From NCBI RefSeq assembly GCF_022512515.1, contig NZ_JAKWBK010000002.1, positions 398,885 to 462,884 on the forward strand: a DNA stretch of 64,000 nucleotides, written 5' to 3'. How positions within the stretch are numbered: the stretch's first letter is position 1; every line of letters begins with the position of its first letter. Below, one piece after another: positions 45,968-54,498 of this stretch. Both the position numbers and the translations under genes were made by a program. Under the pieces are notes generated by a model. That model was not told the origin of the DNA, did no database searches, and saw only the letters and a program-made list of their open reading frames with translations. The DNA is from Paraniabella hibiscisoli (GTDB lineage Bacteria > Bacteroidota > Bacteroidia > Chitinophagales > Chitinophagaceae).

Positions 45968-47136
45968 CAGGCAAATACTTTTGATAAATTTTTCTCTAAA
46001 GACTCAGCATATATTTCGTTGAGCTTGGTTAAAACAGCTTCTGCATTCTTTTGCTTTCCCAGCATAAACTCCTGTATATAAAAACCGGCTTCATCCTGGA
46101 AGTGCAGGTACCCGTGGTAGCGGGGACGTAAATACCCATTCTCCATTACCGGTAACACATTATTAAAAAAGTTATTGGTAACCTGGTTATTGCGTTCATT
46201 ATTCCAGGCCGCCAGATAACCCGGCTGTCCTTCATTTAAGGTATAACCATTGATCTGAAACTGCGGCGAACAGGCCATTTCAACAAAAGCTACCGCTTCC
46301 TGCTGGTGTTTGGAAAAAGCAGAAACGGAAAGTCCTGTGCCTCCAATGGTCGTTCTTAATTTTACTCCATTATAGTTTACCACGTCAGTGTAAGTAAGGA
46401 CATTTTTTGCATAGCCCTCACGACTGTAGTTGGTATACCCGTAGGCGAAAGGACAGTACCAATATTGATCTGAGCCAGACATAGCTTCTGCAACTTTTAT
46501 CGGGTTCTTTTCAAACATGCTACGATCAACTGCGGCATATAGCTCATACATGGCATGTAAAGCCGCTGTACCGGTAGCATTGTCAATTACTTCCTCAGCT
46601 CCCGTAAACGGGGACTTGCCCAGGGCGATGCAAAAAGTATAAAAGTTCATCAACAGATCAATCGGTATTGCCGGAACAGCCACCCGCCCTTGTTTTGCAA
46701 GACCGATCACATCCAGCCATGTTTGCGGTACCGCTACATTGGCGTAATCGAAAAGATCTTTCCTGTAACTGGCTGCAGGCGTTGCGGCATCAATAGCTAA
46801 TGCCCACTGATGCCCGCCATAAAAATAACTGGGATGAGATGCGCCAACACTGTTCTCCGACTGATCGAGTAAATAAGCCTGGGGTAAATGCTCATCCAAT
46901 GCCAACACACAACCGGTCGCGGCTGCTGTTCCTACCCAGGGATGATCAATAATCAACAGGTCATATTCCTCCGTGAGTTTCTCTATCGGAAAATCAGCAA
47001 ACTGCTGAAGACTGCGCTTATGCCATTGAATCTCAACATTGGGATGCAACTCTGTAAACCGCTGAGATGCGGCTTGTAAAGGTGTTATCCCCCTGCTATG
47101 GTTCCAGGTAATTCCTTTTAAAACAATATCAGCCAT
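45967..47136 (-). CDS. Extracellular-solute-binding-protein homologue lacking a signal peptide
   Basis: The 389-residue protein matches family 1 sugar-binding subunits of ABC importers: GITPLQAASQRFTELHPNVE, YDLLIIDHPWVGTAAATG, YGGHQWALAIDAATPAASY, and late GTGLSVSAFSKHQQEAVAFVE. The start MADIVLKGITWNHSRG has no hydrophobic leader and no lipobox, so it should stay in the cytoplasm. No ABC permease or ATPase is in the window. It overlaps the MaoC gene by 8 nt (47129-47136) and the CaiB gene by 1 nt. In the printed sequence the MaoC frame runs straight into it because of the A run at 47145-47150. I think they are two genes. A cytoplasmic ligand-sensing or scaffold role is speculative. Confidence 0.72.
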   Translation of the reverse strand: MADIVLKGITWNHSRGITPLQAASQRFTELHPNVEIQWHKRSLQQFADFPIEKLTEEYDLLIIDHPWVGTAAATGCVLALDEHLPQAYLLDQSENSVGASHPSYFYGGHQWALAIDAATPAASYRKDLFDYANVAVPQTWLDVIGLAKQGRVAVPAIPIDLLMNFYTFCIALGKSPFTGAEEVIDNATGTAALHAMYELYAAVDRSMFEKNPIKVAEAMSGSDQYWYCPFAYGYTNYSREGYAKNVLTYTDVVNYNGVKLRTTIGGTGLSVSAFSKHQQEAVAFVEMACSPQFQINGYTLNEGQPGYLAAWNNERNNQVTNNFFNNVLPVMENGYLRPRYHGYLHFQDEAGFYIQEFMLGKQKNAEAVLTKLNEIYAESLEKNLSKVFA

Positions 47137-47576
47137 TTGCCTCCTTTTTTCAACCAATAATAAATGCTCACAAACCATCACTAACTCATCGTTTTGATTG
47201 AACACTTCCAACGCTTCAGAAACAATGCCATAGCCTGGCTTTTTATGATCCCGTTTGTCTTTTATGGTAACCTTTGCCTTAATCGTATCATTAATAAAAA
47301 CCGGTCGGATAAACCGAAGTTTTTCATAACCATAAGTCATTGCCACTTCATTAATTAACCCAGCAGTTAAACCAACACCAATGCTAAAAATTAAAGTACC
47401 ATGTGCAATCCGCCTTTTAAAAGGTTGTGTTTTACACCATTCTTCATCCATATGATGGGGTAAAAATCTCCTGACTGGCCTGCATGCAATACTATATCTG
47501 CATCGGTAATCGTTCTGCCTGTAGTAGACCTGGAATTTCCTATCTCAAATTCCTCATAATATATTTTAACGCTCAT
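47129..47576 (-). CDS. MaoC-like (R)-specific enoyl-CoA hydratase (two frameshifts)
   Basis: A hot-dog-fold hydratase/dehydratase acting on acyl-CoA esters. From the ATG at 47576: YYEEFEIGNSRSTTGRTITD, then HAGQSGDFYPHHMDEEW (frame corrected at a C run near 47460; the printed frame reads YPIIW), KRRIAHGTLIFSIGVGL with the hydratase His-Gly motif, and RFIRPVFINDTI. Adding one base to the A run at 47145-47150 ends the protein at VEKKEANG with a TGA overlapping the next start. The corrected length is 150 codons, the standard MaoC size. First gene of the minus-strand module; its partner acyl-CoA is presumably made by the CaiB proteins. Confidence 0.82.
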
Positions 47577-47773
47577 ATTGCAAGCCTTTTATCGTTGATC
47601 GAAAATAGATTAAGGCCCGAGGTTAAAAAATGGGTTGTTTCACTAATATGATGGAAGATTTTCCTAGTAAATCCGGAATGGATTGAGAGAGAAATCAGGC
47701 GTAAAAACGACTGTCTGACAGCTAAGAAATCATCTAAAATCCGAAAAAGATTGATAATTTTACTGAGCTTGTT

Positions 47774-49039
47774 ATGGAAACTTATGGTAAAATATTATTG
47801 ATTGCGATGCCTGCTTTCCTGGGCCTGGTGTTGCTTGAAAAATGGTATGCCTGGCGTAAAGGAAACGACAATGTCAGAACTACGGATATGATCAGTAGTC
47901 TGCTTAGCGGTGTCACTAATGTAACTAAAGACGTGCTGGGCCTGAGTATTGTTATTTATGGCTATGGATGGATGGTGGAGCGGCTTGCGGTATATTATGT
48001 GCAGGCCACCTGGCTCACCTACCTGATCGCCTTTCTTGCCCTCGACTTTTCGGGATATGTAGTGCACCGCATACAACACACTTACAACTTTTTCTGGAAC
48101 GGACACCTTGTTCATCACAGCAGTGAGGAGTTTAACCTTGCCTGTGCGCTGCGGCAAAGCATTTCAGGCATCGTTAAGATATTTGCCGTTTTCCTGCTTC
48201 CTGCAGCCTTGCTGGGAGTTCCCGAAAAAGTGATCGCGGTGGTGGCACCTTTGCACCTGTTCGCTCAATTCTGGTACCATACTGTCCATATCGATAAAAT
48301 GGGGTTCCTGGAAAAAATTATTGTAACGCCCTCTCATCATCGGGTGCACCATGCTATCAACCCGGAGTACCTGGATAAAAACTATTCGCAGATCTTCATT
48401 TTCTGGGACAAATGGTTTGGCACCTTCCAGGAGGAGTTGCCGGATAAACCACCCGTATATGGCATTACCCGGCCGGTACAAACCTGGAACCCGATCAAGA
48501 TCAATTTTCAGCATTTGTGGTTGTTAATAAAGGATGCCTGGCATACGCAGAACTGGAAAGACAAATGGAGAATATGGCTGATGCCAACGGGCTGGAGGCC
48601 GGCAGATGTGGCGGAGAAATATCCCGTTTATAAAATAGAAGATGTGTATCAATTTAACAAATATGAAACAGGTCTAAACCCTTTAATGAAAGCGTGGCTA
48701 TGGATTCAACTAGCGGCCCTCTTACTTTTTCTTTCTTATTTGTTTGGGAATATTACTCCAATAGGAGCACCGGGCATTTTTATTTACGGATTATTCATCT
48801 TCTTGTTTGTATACGCTTTTGCCGAATTAATAGATCATAACCCGTATGCCTGGGTTTGGGAAATGCTCAAATTGCTCTGCGGGTCTTTGATCCTTTTATA
48901 TAGTGATCAATGGTTTCAATCAGCCATAATCCCGGATTATGTAAAAATCATCGTCGCCGGCTACCTGTTATTATCTGCAATAGTTAGTTTTTATTTTTCT
49001 TTGAGCTTCAGAAAGGCGACAATACCAATAAATAACTAA
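47774..49039 (+). CDS. Sterol desaturase/fatty-acid hydroxylase superfamily protein, alkylglycerol-monooxygenase-like
   Basis: A membrane di-iron oxygenase. The intact 421-residue protein has several membrane helices and the family's histidine clusters: VVHRIQH, GHLVHHSSEEFN, WYHTVHIDKMG and SPSHHRVHHAINPEYLDKN-type late box (seen as SHHRVHHAINPEY). NYSQIFIFWDKWFGTFQEE is a conserved tail of the alkylglycerol-monooxygenase-like branch. The C-terminal third has extra hydrophobic helices. It stands alone on the plus strand, divergent from the MaoC gene, with 197 nt between. The lipid substrate cannot be told. Confidence 0.87.
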   Translation: METYGKILLIAMPAFLGLVLLEKWYAWRKGNDNVRTTDMISSLLSGVTNVTKDVLGLSIVIYGYGWMVERLAVYYVQATWLTYLIAFLALDFSGYVVHRIQHTYNFFWNGHLVHHSSEEFNLACALRQSISGIVKIFAVFLLPAALLGVPEKVIAVVAPLHLFAQFWYHTVHIDKMGFLEKIIVTPSHHRVHHAINPEYLDKNYSQIFIFWDKWFGTFQEELPDKPPVYGITRPVQTWNPIKINFQHLWLLIKDAWHTQNWKDKWRIWLMPTGWRPADVAEKYPVYKIEDVYQFNKYETGLNPLMKAWLWIQLAALLLFLSYLFGNITPIGAPGIFIYGLFIFLFVYAFAELIDHNPYAWVWEMLKLLCGSLILLYSDQWFQSAIIPDYVKIIVAGYLLLSAIVSFYFSLSFRKATIPINN

Positions 49040-49062
49040 TATTGCTATTGTAAATTACTCAA

Positions 49063-49985
49063 GTGAAACTAAGAAAAACAATAACAGCCATGCTAACCAT
49101 GGCACTGTCTGCGGGTATCATCAATGATTCGCTCGCTCAGTCTTTCCCTAACCCAATCAGCAATAACTTAAGCATAACAGCAGGAGCTGAATATCAAAAA
49201 ACAAATTTCAGATGGTCGATTGCGGGTAATGAAGAGGGCAAGGATCCCAATATCCTGTCTGAACTTATTTATAACCCCATACATTCAGCAGGCTTCAATA
49301 TTGCTGCGGCATATAAGCCCTATCAGAAGCTTTTATTAACCGCCAGCTTTAGCCGGCTACAAACCTACAAAGGAAGCGCTACTGACATAGACTATAATGG
49401 AGATAACCGAACCGATTATACACCTCCTTCTGTTGGAGACACCCTATTTAACAGTAATAAGGGCAATATGCTGCAATATGCGATATCGTTAAGCTACCCC
49501 TTACTTGAAAACCACTTACTTGAAATTAATGCCGGAGCCGGCTATCAATTCTCGAAAGAACTATTCTACCTGCGTGATGAGGAGATGCCCGACCTGAATA
49601 CGACCTACGATGCGAAATGGAGGTCCGCCCGGATCTTTGTCAACGGAACATTAAAGTTTACCCCCGGTTATATCTCGCACCAGAAGTCTCTTTTCAACCA
49701 GGAGTTTATGATGCGGTTGCCAACTGGAATATAAAGGAAGAATTTCAACAACCGGTTAGTTTTACCCATACGGCTAATAGTAGTGGCTGGAACTACCAGG
49801 CAATTTTGGGATACAAATTCAGTAGCCATTTCAACGTTCAGGGAGAATGGCGCTACTCTAACTGGGAAACTACCAAGGGTATTGACAGGTTATTCCTGAA
49901 AAATGGCCAGACACCGGAAACACAAATGAATGGTGCATTCAGGAAAGCCAATGGCTGGAGATTAAGCGCTACCTACACTTTTTAA
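49063..49985 (+). CDS. Putative outer-membrane beta-barrel protein (one frameshift)
   Basis: The family is not recognised. The start is a GTG at 49063 followed by a signal peptide (ITAMLTMALSAGIINDSLAQ). The rest alternates aromatic and polar residues in the manner of barrel strands (ITAGAEYQKTNFRW, LLEINAGAGYQFSK) and ends in WRLSATYTF, with the C-terminal Phe typical of barrel insertion. The frame moves near 49690: the neighbouring frame continues with NWNIKEEFQQPVSF and stops at 49985. The corrected length is about 307 residues. It follows the hydroxylase by 23 nt, so both may be one transcript. Function unknown. Confidence 0.62.
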
Positions 49986-50118
49986 AGCAAATAGCTATCG
50001 GGTACTATCATACAACAGGCGCTATTTAAAGGGCATATTAACAATTTACTTTTCATAACTACCATCAAAGAGATTGTAAATACAAAAAAATTGTGCTTTG
50101 GTACCAAATGACTTTACC

Positions 50119-50789
50119 ATGAAAATATTTTTCTCTTTTATCGACAATAGTTTGTACGACTAAACTCAATGCTCAACATCAACTCATTAAAAAATGGGAA
50201 ACTACCGACTCAATCCGATCCGGGAATCAGTACTTCTTGTTCCAGGTAAAAATGAGCTATATATTTAATTGATAGATGGCAATAGCAATGAGAAAGACGG
50301 TAAAGGCGGTGTAGCATTATCAACAAAAACGGTACAGTAAAACAGCTCAATTGGGTAAAGGAACTGAACGTACTAAGGGTATGGGGATTTTCAAAAATAA
50401 ATTATATATAGCAGATCTCACCGAAGTAGTGATCGTTAATACTAAAAGGGCGGCATTGATTAAAAAGTGCCTATACCGGAAACTGTTTTTTCAATGATAT
50501 TGCTGTTGACGGAAAAGGCATTGTATACGTTTCAGATACCCAGAAAACAAAATTTACCGGCTTATCAATGATGTTCCCGAATTATATCTCAACAGTGTCA
50601 ACAGCGCCAACGGACTTACCATTTGCAGAAACTGATTTGTATATACTTGCCGGAAAAGAACTCTGGAAGCTGGATAAGAACAAGAATAAAACAATCATTG
50701 CATCAGGCTTGGAGTAGGGAGGTGATGGCCTGATGTTAGCGACCAAGCTTCCCAAGGATGTTATTCAAAAAGTTTTCTTTTTGTTGTAG
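50119..50789 (+). pseudogene. Decayed SMP-30/gluconolactonase-like propeller gene
   Basis: In mixed frames the region still encodes recognisable pieces: a signal-like start (ATG at 50119, then STIVCTTKLNAQHQLIKKWE), DGNSNEKDGKGGVAL, LYIADLTEVVIVNT, FFNDIAVDGKGIVYVSD, YRLINDVPELYLNS, and LYILAGKELWKLDKNKNK. The blocks follow the order of a secreted SMP-30-like six-bladed propeller. There are several shifts, and stops inside frames, for example the TAG at 50715 between IASGLE and GGDGLM. This differs from the single homopolymer shifts elsewhere and looks like real decay. Confidence 0.6.
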
Positions 50790-51086
50790 AATATTTAGTA
50801 GAACAAATGGTTTCAACTTTTTTTGATTATCCACTTCTTGATTTACTTAACACAACTAAAAACTCGTCTTACAGTTTTTTAAATATGGATGCAAAAATCT
50901 AGTTTGCAAAAAAAATTATAAAATATTATGTATTTTTCATAGAAATAAGTTTATAAAAATATACTTGTATATATTTAATTGCTTAAACTTTAAAGAGTAA
51001 AATATGAACACCAGTTGTTAACTAAGAATTTACCGTAGTTAGTATACACCTATTAAAATATACCTTAAATAGTAAAAGCTATACAT

Positions 51087-52068
51087 ATGAATAAATCCAT
51101 ATTCCTTGCTATCTTGAATGTATTGATGTCTATTAATATTTCTGGGCAGATTAGCAACACTTTTTTTGAAATAAGAGGAATTGTAAATGGATTTAAAGAC
51201 AGTACGTCAATCTATCTTGGAGACACAGACTCAACATTGATTATTGATGGCAAATTTCATTTTAGTGGTACTATCCAAGAGAAAGCCAAACAGTTGACCT
51301 TACATACAAAGGGGTATAGTGATTATAAAATATTTTGGGTTGAAGATACGATTATTACATTTATAGCTGAAATAGGCAAATTTAGAAGTGCAATTATCAT
51401 AGGATCAAAAACGCAAGACTTGCAGGAAACCTTGCAAAAAAAAGTTGATTTGTCTGGAAACGAAACCTATGAATATATAAGTTTTATTAAAAATCACGCT
51501 AATTCTATCATAAGTGCACAACTACTGGATACCTACGCAGCGACTTGGGAAATGGATAGCGTATTACTGCTTTTCGAGAAATTATCTGATGATATAAAAA
51601 CTCATCTTATGGTAAAAATCTTCAAGAATTTTTCAGCCTAAATCAAAACGTGAAAGTTGGCAACAAATATATAGATTTTGGGCAACCTAATGCCCGAAAT
51701 GAACATCAACAGCTATCTAAATTTAAAGGAAAAATTGTATTGCTTGAGTTTTGGGGTCCTGGTGTTTGCCCTGTAGGAAAGGGCACGTGGAATTAATTGC
51801 AATTTATAATGAGTACAATCAAAAAGGTTTTGAAATTCTTGAGGTTGCAGCAGACACTAATAGAGATGAATGGCTTCAGGCAATAAAAGAAGATAAAATT
51901 CCGTGGGAAAATGTTAGTGATCTCAGGGGAGTTAGAAATAAAGCTGTGTTAATTTATGGAGTCAAACAATATCCATCAAATTTTTTAATTAACAGAGAAG
52001 GTATTATAGTTGCAACAGATTTATGGGGCGATGAACTACGAAAGAAATTAAAGGATTTGCTGAAATAG
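51087..52068 (+). CDS. TlpA/ResA-like thioredoxin-domain protein with N-terminal DUF4369-like domain (two frameshifts)
   Basis: A secreted or membrane-tethered thiol oxidoreductase. The signal segment is FLAILNVLMSINISGQ. Residues about 22-110 look like DUF4369 (FFEIRGIVNGFKDSTSIYLG). The C-terminal thioredoxin domain has the active-site motif GSWCLPCRKGHVE (CxxC), FEILEVAADTNRDEWLQAI and a cis-Pro-type KQYPSNFLINREGIIVA. The frame breaks near 51625 and at about 51755; in the printed frame the CxxC is lost (GPGVCPV), but one added base restores it. The corrected length is about 328 residues. The DNA is AT-rich compared with the PUL, and an insertion sequence lies next to it, so acquisition by transfer is possible. 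Confidence 0.78.
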
Positions 52069-52203
52069 CATTCTTAGGAACAGTATTTTCATATCCCCAA
52101 GTAATCACATCAAAATTCTCCAATGGAGCAGCTAACCAGAATAATTTAAAGAAAGAACTCTCGATCTTGCTATGAAATTACTTGTAATAGTTAGTACTTG
52201 ATC

Positions 52204-53368
52204 GTACAGTCAGGGGCTAATTTTTAAATTTTCAAAAGGGATACAGATTAAATTAATTAGGCTGCTGGACTCACTTGATCCAGCAGTTTTTGTTTGGCTA
52301 AGGTAAGCGATTCTTTAAAAGTTTGCAGTGGAGTTTTACCAAAGCAAAATCTGCCACTGTGAGGTCGCTCATTGTTGTAATGGTCCAGCCACTCGTCCAG
52401 ATCATTTTGTAAAGTTTGAAGATCCTGGTAGAGCTTTCTTCGGAAGGCGATTGCATAGAACTCATCCTGCATGGTACGGTGTAAGCGTTCGCAAATTCCA
52501 TTACTTTGGGGATGGCGCACTTTCGTTTTGCTGTGATCTATACCTTCAATCTGTAGATATAATTCATACTCATGATTTTCGGGTCTTCCGTTAAACTCAG
52601 TTCCTCTATCAGTAAGTATTCTGAGCATTGGTATTTCATGTTCGTCAAAGAATGGAAGAACTTTATCATTGAGAATATCTGCCGATGTAATAGCATGTTT
52701 GCTTGTATAAAGCTTAGCAAAAGCTACCCGGCTATAGGTGTCAATGAAGGTTTGTTGATAAATCCTACCTACACCTTTAATTGTGCCAACATAATAGGTG
52801 TCCTGGGAACCTAGATAACCAGGATGCTCCGTTTCAATTTCCCCATGGGCTTCTTGCTTTTCTTTTTCCGTTCCATCGCTATAACCTGGGCTTCCGTAAG
52901 GATCAAACCGTCCTGAGCTACGCGAGCCTCCAGAGCCTTGAGACGTTTTTCAAAAATCTCCAGATCATGCCGTTGCCACACACAACGAACGCCAGCTGCT
53001 GAAATAAAAATACCCTGCTTGCGAAGTTCATTGGAAGCTCTGGATTGGCCATAGGCTGGAAAATCGAATGCCATTTTAACAACAGCATTCTCAACTGCTG
53101 GGTCTACACGATTTTTGGGAATGGGTTTACGGCGACTTATTTCTCTGAGAGCCTCTTCTCCTCCAGTCTCATAGAGTTGTTTAAGACGGTAAAAACTGTC
53201 ACGGCTAGTACCCATTAATTTACAGGCACGAGTCACATTGTTCAATTGTTCGGCTAAATTGAGTAAGCCAACTCTGGATTTGATTAACTTAGTTGCAGAA
53301 TTCATAATCTGACTTTTGGGGGTTATTAATTTAGTTTGTCGTTACTCTAAATTAACCCCAACTGTCAG
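52204..53368. mobile_element. IS481-type insertion sequence
   Basis: The element spans one transposase gene flanked by imperfect inverted repeats. The left end reads ACAGTCAGGGGCTAATTT (from about 52206), and the reverse complement of the right end (53368-53346) reads TGACAGTTGGGGTTAATTTA. I find no obvious target-site duplication. It interrupts or abuts the tail of a second transposase at 53369-53579. Ends are approximate. Confidence 0.7.
52257..53305 (-). CDS. IS481-family transposase (one frameshift)
   Basis: A DDE transposase of about 349 residues. The N-terminal helix-turn-helix part has LLNLAEQLNNVTRACKLMG and SRDSFYRLKQLYETGGEEA, then KPIPKNRVDPAVENAVV. The integrase core supplies first Asp in SQDTYYVGT or FIDTYSRVAF, second Asp in ILTDRGTEFNGRPE, and Glu in NGICERLHRTMQDEF, ending with YNNERPHSGRFCFGKTPLQ. 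One base missing from a G run near 52848 splits the frame; correction continues GEIETEHPGYLGSQD. The restored length, 1050 nt, is the usual IS481 size, so it may be active. Confidence 0.87.
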
Positions 53369-53579
53369 ATTAAGTCTTAACTTCTACAAATTACTTGAAT
53401 GGCAAAATTTCTATAACTACAAACGCCCTCATGCATCATTGAATGGTAAAACCCCAAACGAAAAACTTCTTGAACTGGAACACCTGATACCTATTCAACC
53501 AGATGTAACAACAAAGTATTGGGAAAAGGAAGTCGAAATAATACCAAGAAACAGCAAAATGTACTACAGAAATCGATAG
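53369..53579 (+). pseudogene. C-terminal remnant of another transposase
   Basis: Directly after the right end of the insertion sequence, a plus-strand frame encodes LLEWQNFYNYKRPHASLNGK and TPNEKLLELEHLIP before a stop at 53579. This is the terminal segment of an IS3/IS481-type DDE transposase. It has the opposite orientation to the neighbouring transposase and a different sequence, so it is a separate element. The N-terminal part is not visible left of 52204. Confidence 0.6.
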
Positions 53580-53759
53580 GCATTTTGTCTCACATGTCTT
53601 GAAATATCACACTTCAAATTCTAATATCCCTTTTTAATTTTTACTACCAACTATTCATACGACTACCGCATTTTCTTATATTAAATTTTAACAAACTTCT
53701 CGTAATAAAAAATATTTGCCGGTAAGACCAAACGTAATCTATACCCATTAGACCTCACC

Positions 53760-54440
53760 TTATAACGGAGCTGCTTTCAAACCCTTCCTGTTCTCCCAGG
53801 GAATAAATGCACCCAAAGTACCACGAAGTCTTCTCAGCTTGCTTTCCCGGTCAACGATAGACCTGAATGTAGCTTCGTAGGCAGACGAGGGGTTGATTTC
53901 AAGCTCTACGTCATTAATTTTTCTGATCGTATCAACAATAAATGGCACATCCCCAATAGGAGTAGCGAAGCGACGTTTAATAAACCTGCTCATCATCAAA
54001 GATTGAAAGGGATCAGTAGCCAGCGCAATTGTTTTGAAACCCAGCTTTCGCGCCATTTCGTAGGAATAATATATATTCTCTGTGCTATGCTCTGCCTGTG
54101 TTTCAAAAAATATATTCGATGCAGGTATACCCAACTGTTCTGCATATAAACCCATAATACGGGCCTCATAATAAGGCGAGTATACGGCACTTCCTGAAAA
54201 AATAACATTCCGCACTATTCCCTCCTTATACAGGAAATCTGCCCAAAGCACCCTGCCTTTCATTATAGAATCCCATTTATTATTATAAAATGGAACGCCT
54301 GGTACAATCGCAACATCAAAACTTTTACTGCTGTCAGTTACTTCCCTGTAAAGTCTGGCCGGCCGCTCGCGATACACATAGGTTTTACAACCCGATAAAA
54401 TAGTTAAAGCAAGAATAGCCAGAAATGCAAAACGATACAT
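53760..54440 (-). CDS. YdcF/SanA/ElyC-family (DUF218) lipoprotein
   Basis: A DUF218 protein of unknown reaction; relatives act in cell-envelope functions. The best start is the ATG at 54440, giving MYRFAFLAILALTILSGC, a clear lipobox. Family marks are FDVAIVPGVPFYNNKWD, VRNVIFSGSAVYSPY, the acidic EARIMGLYAEQLG, and ETQAEHSTENIYYSYEMARK. Upstream in-frame ATG codons up to 54515 would overlap the MFS gene and bury the signal peptide, so I reject them. It follows the efflux genes by 58 nt on the same strand and may share their transcript. No frameshift. Confidence 0.83.
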   Translation of the reverse strand: MYRFAFLAILALTILSGCKTYVYRERPARLYREVTDSSKSFDVAIVPGVPFYNNKWDSIMKGRVLWADFLYKEGIVRNVIFSGSAVYSPYYEARIMGLYAEQLGIPASNIFFETQAEHSTENIYYSYEMARKLGFKTIALATDPFQSLMMSRFIKRRFATPIGDVPFIVDTIRKINDVELEINPSSAYEATFRSIVDRESKLRRLRGTLGAFIPWENRKGLKAAPL

Positions 54441-54498
54441 AGAAATGTAAAATAATACATTTCTATGTATCGTTCGAATTAGAAAAATTCTAATACAT

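Noticed and set aside
52190..53380. Target-site duplication around the insertion sequence
   Set aside because: Flanks just outside the inverted repeats (TTGATCG and ATTAAGTC sides) show no matching short repeat, so none is reported.
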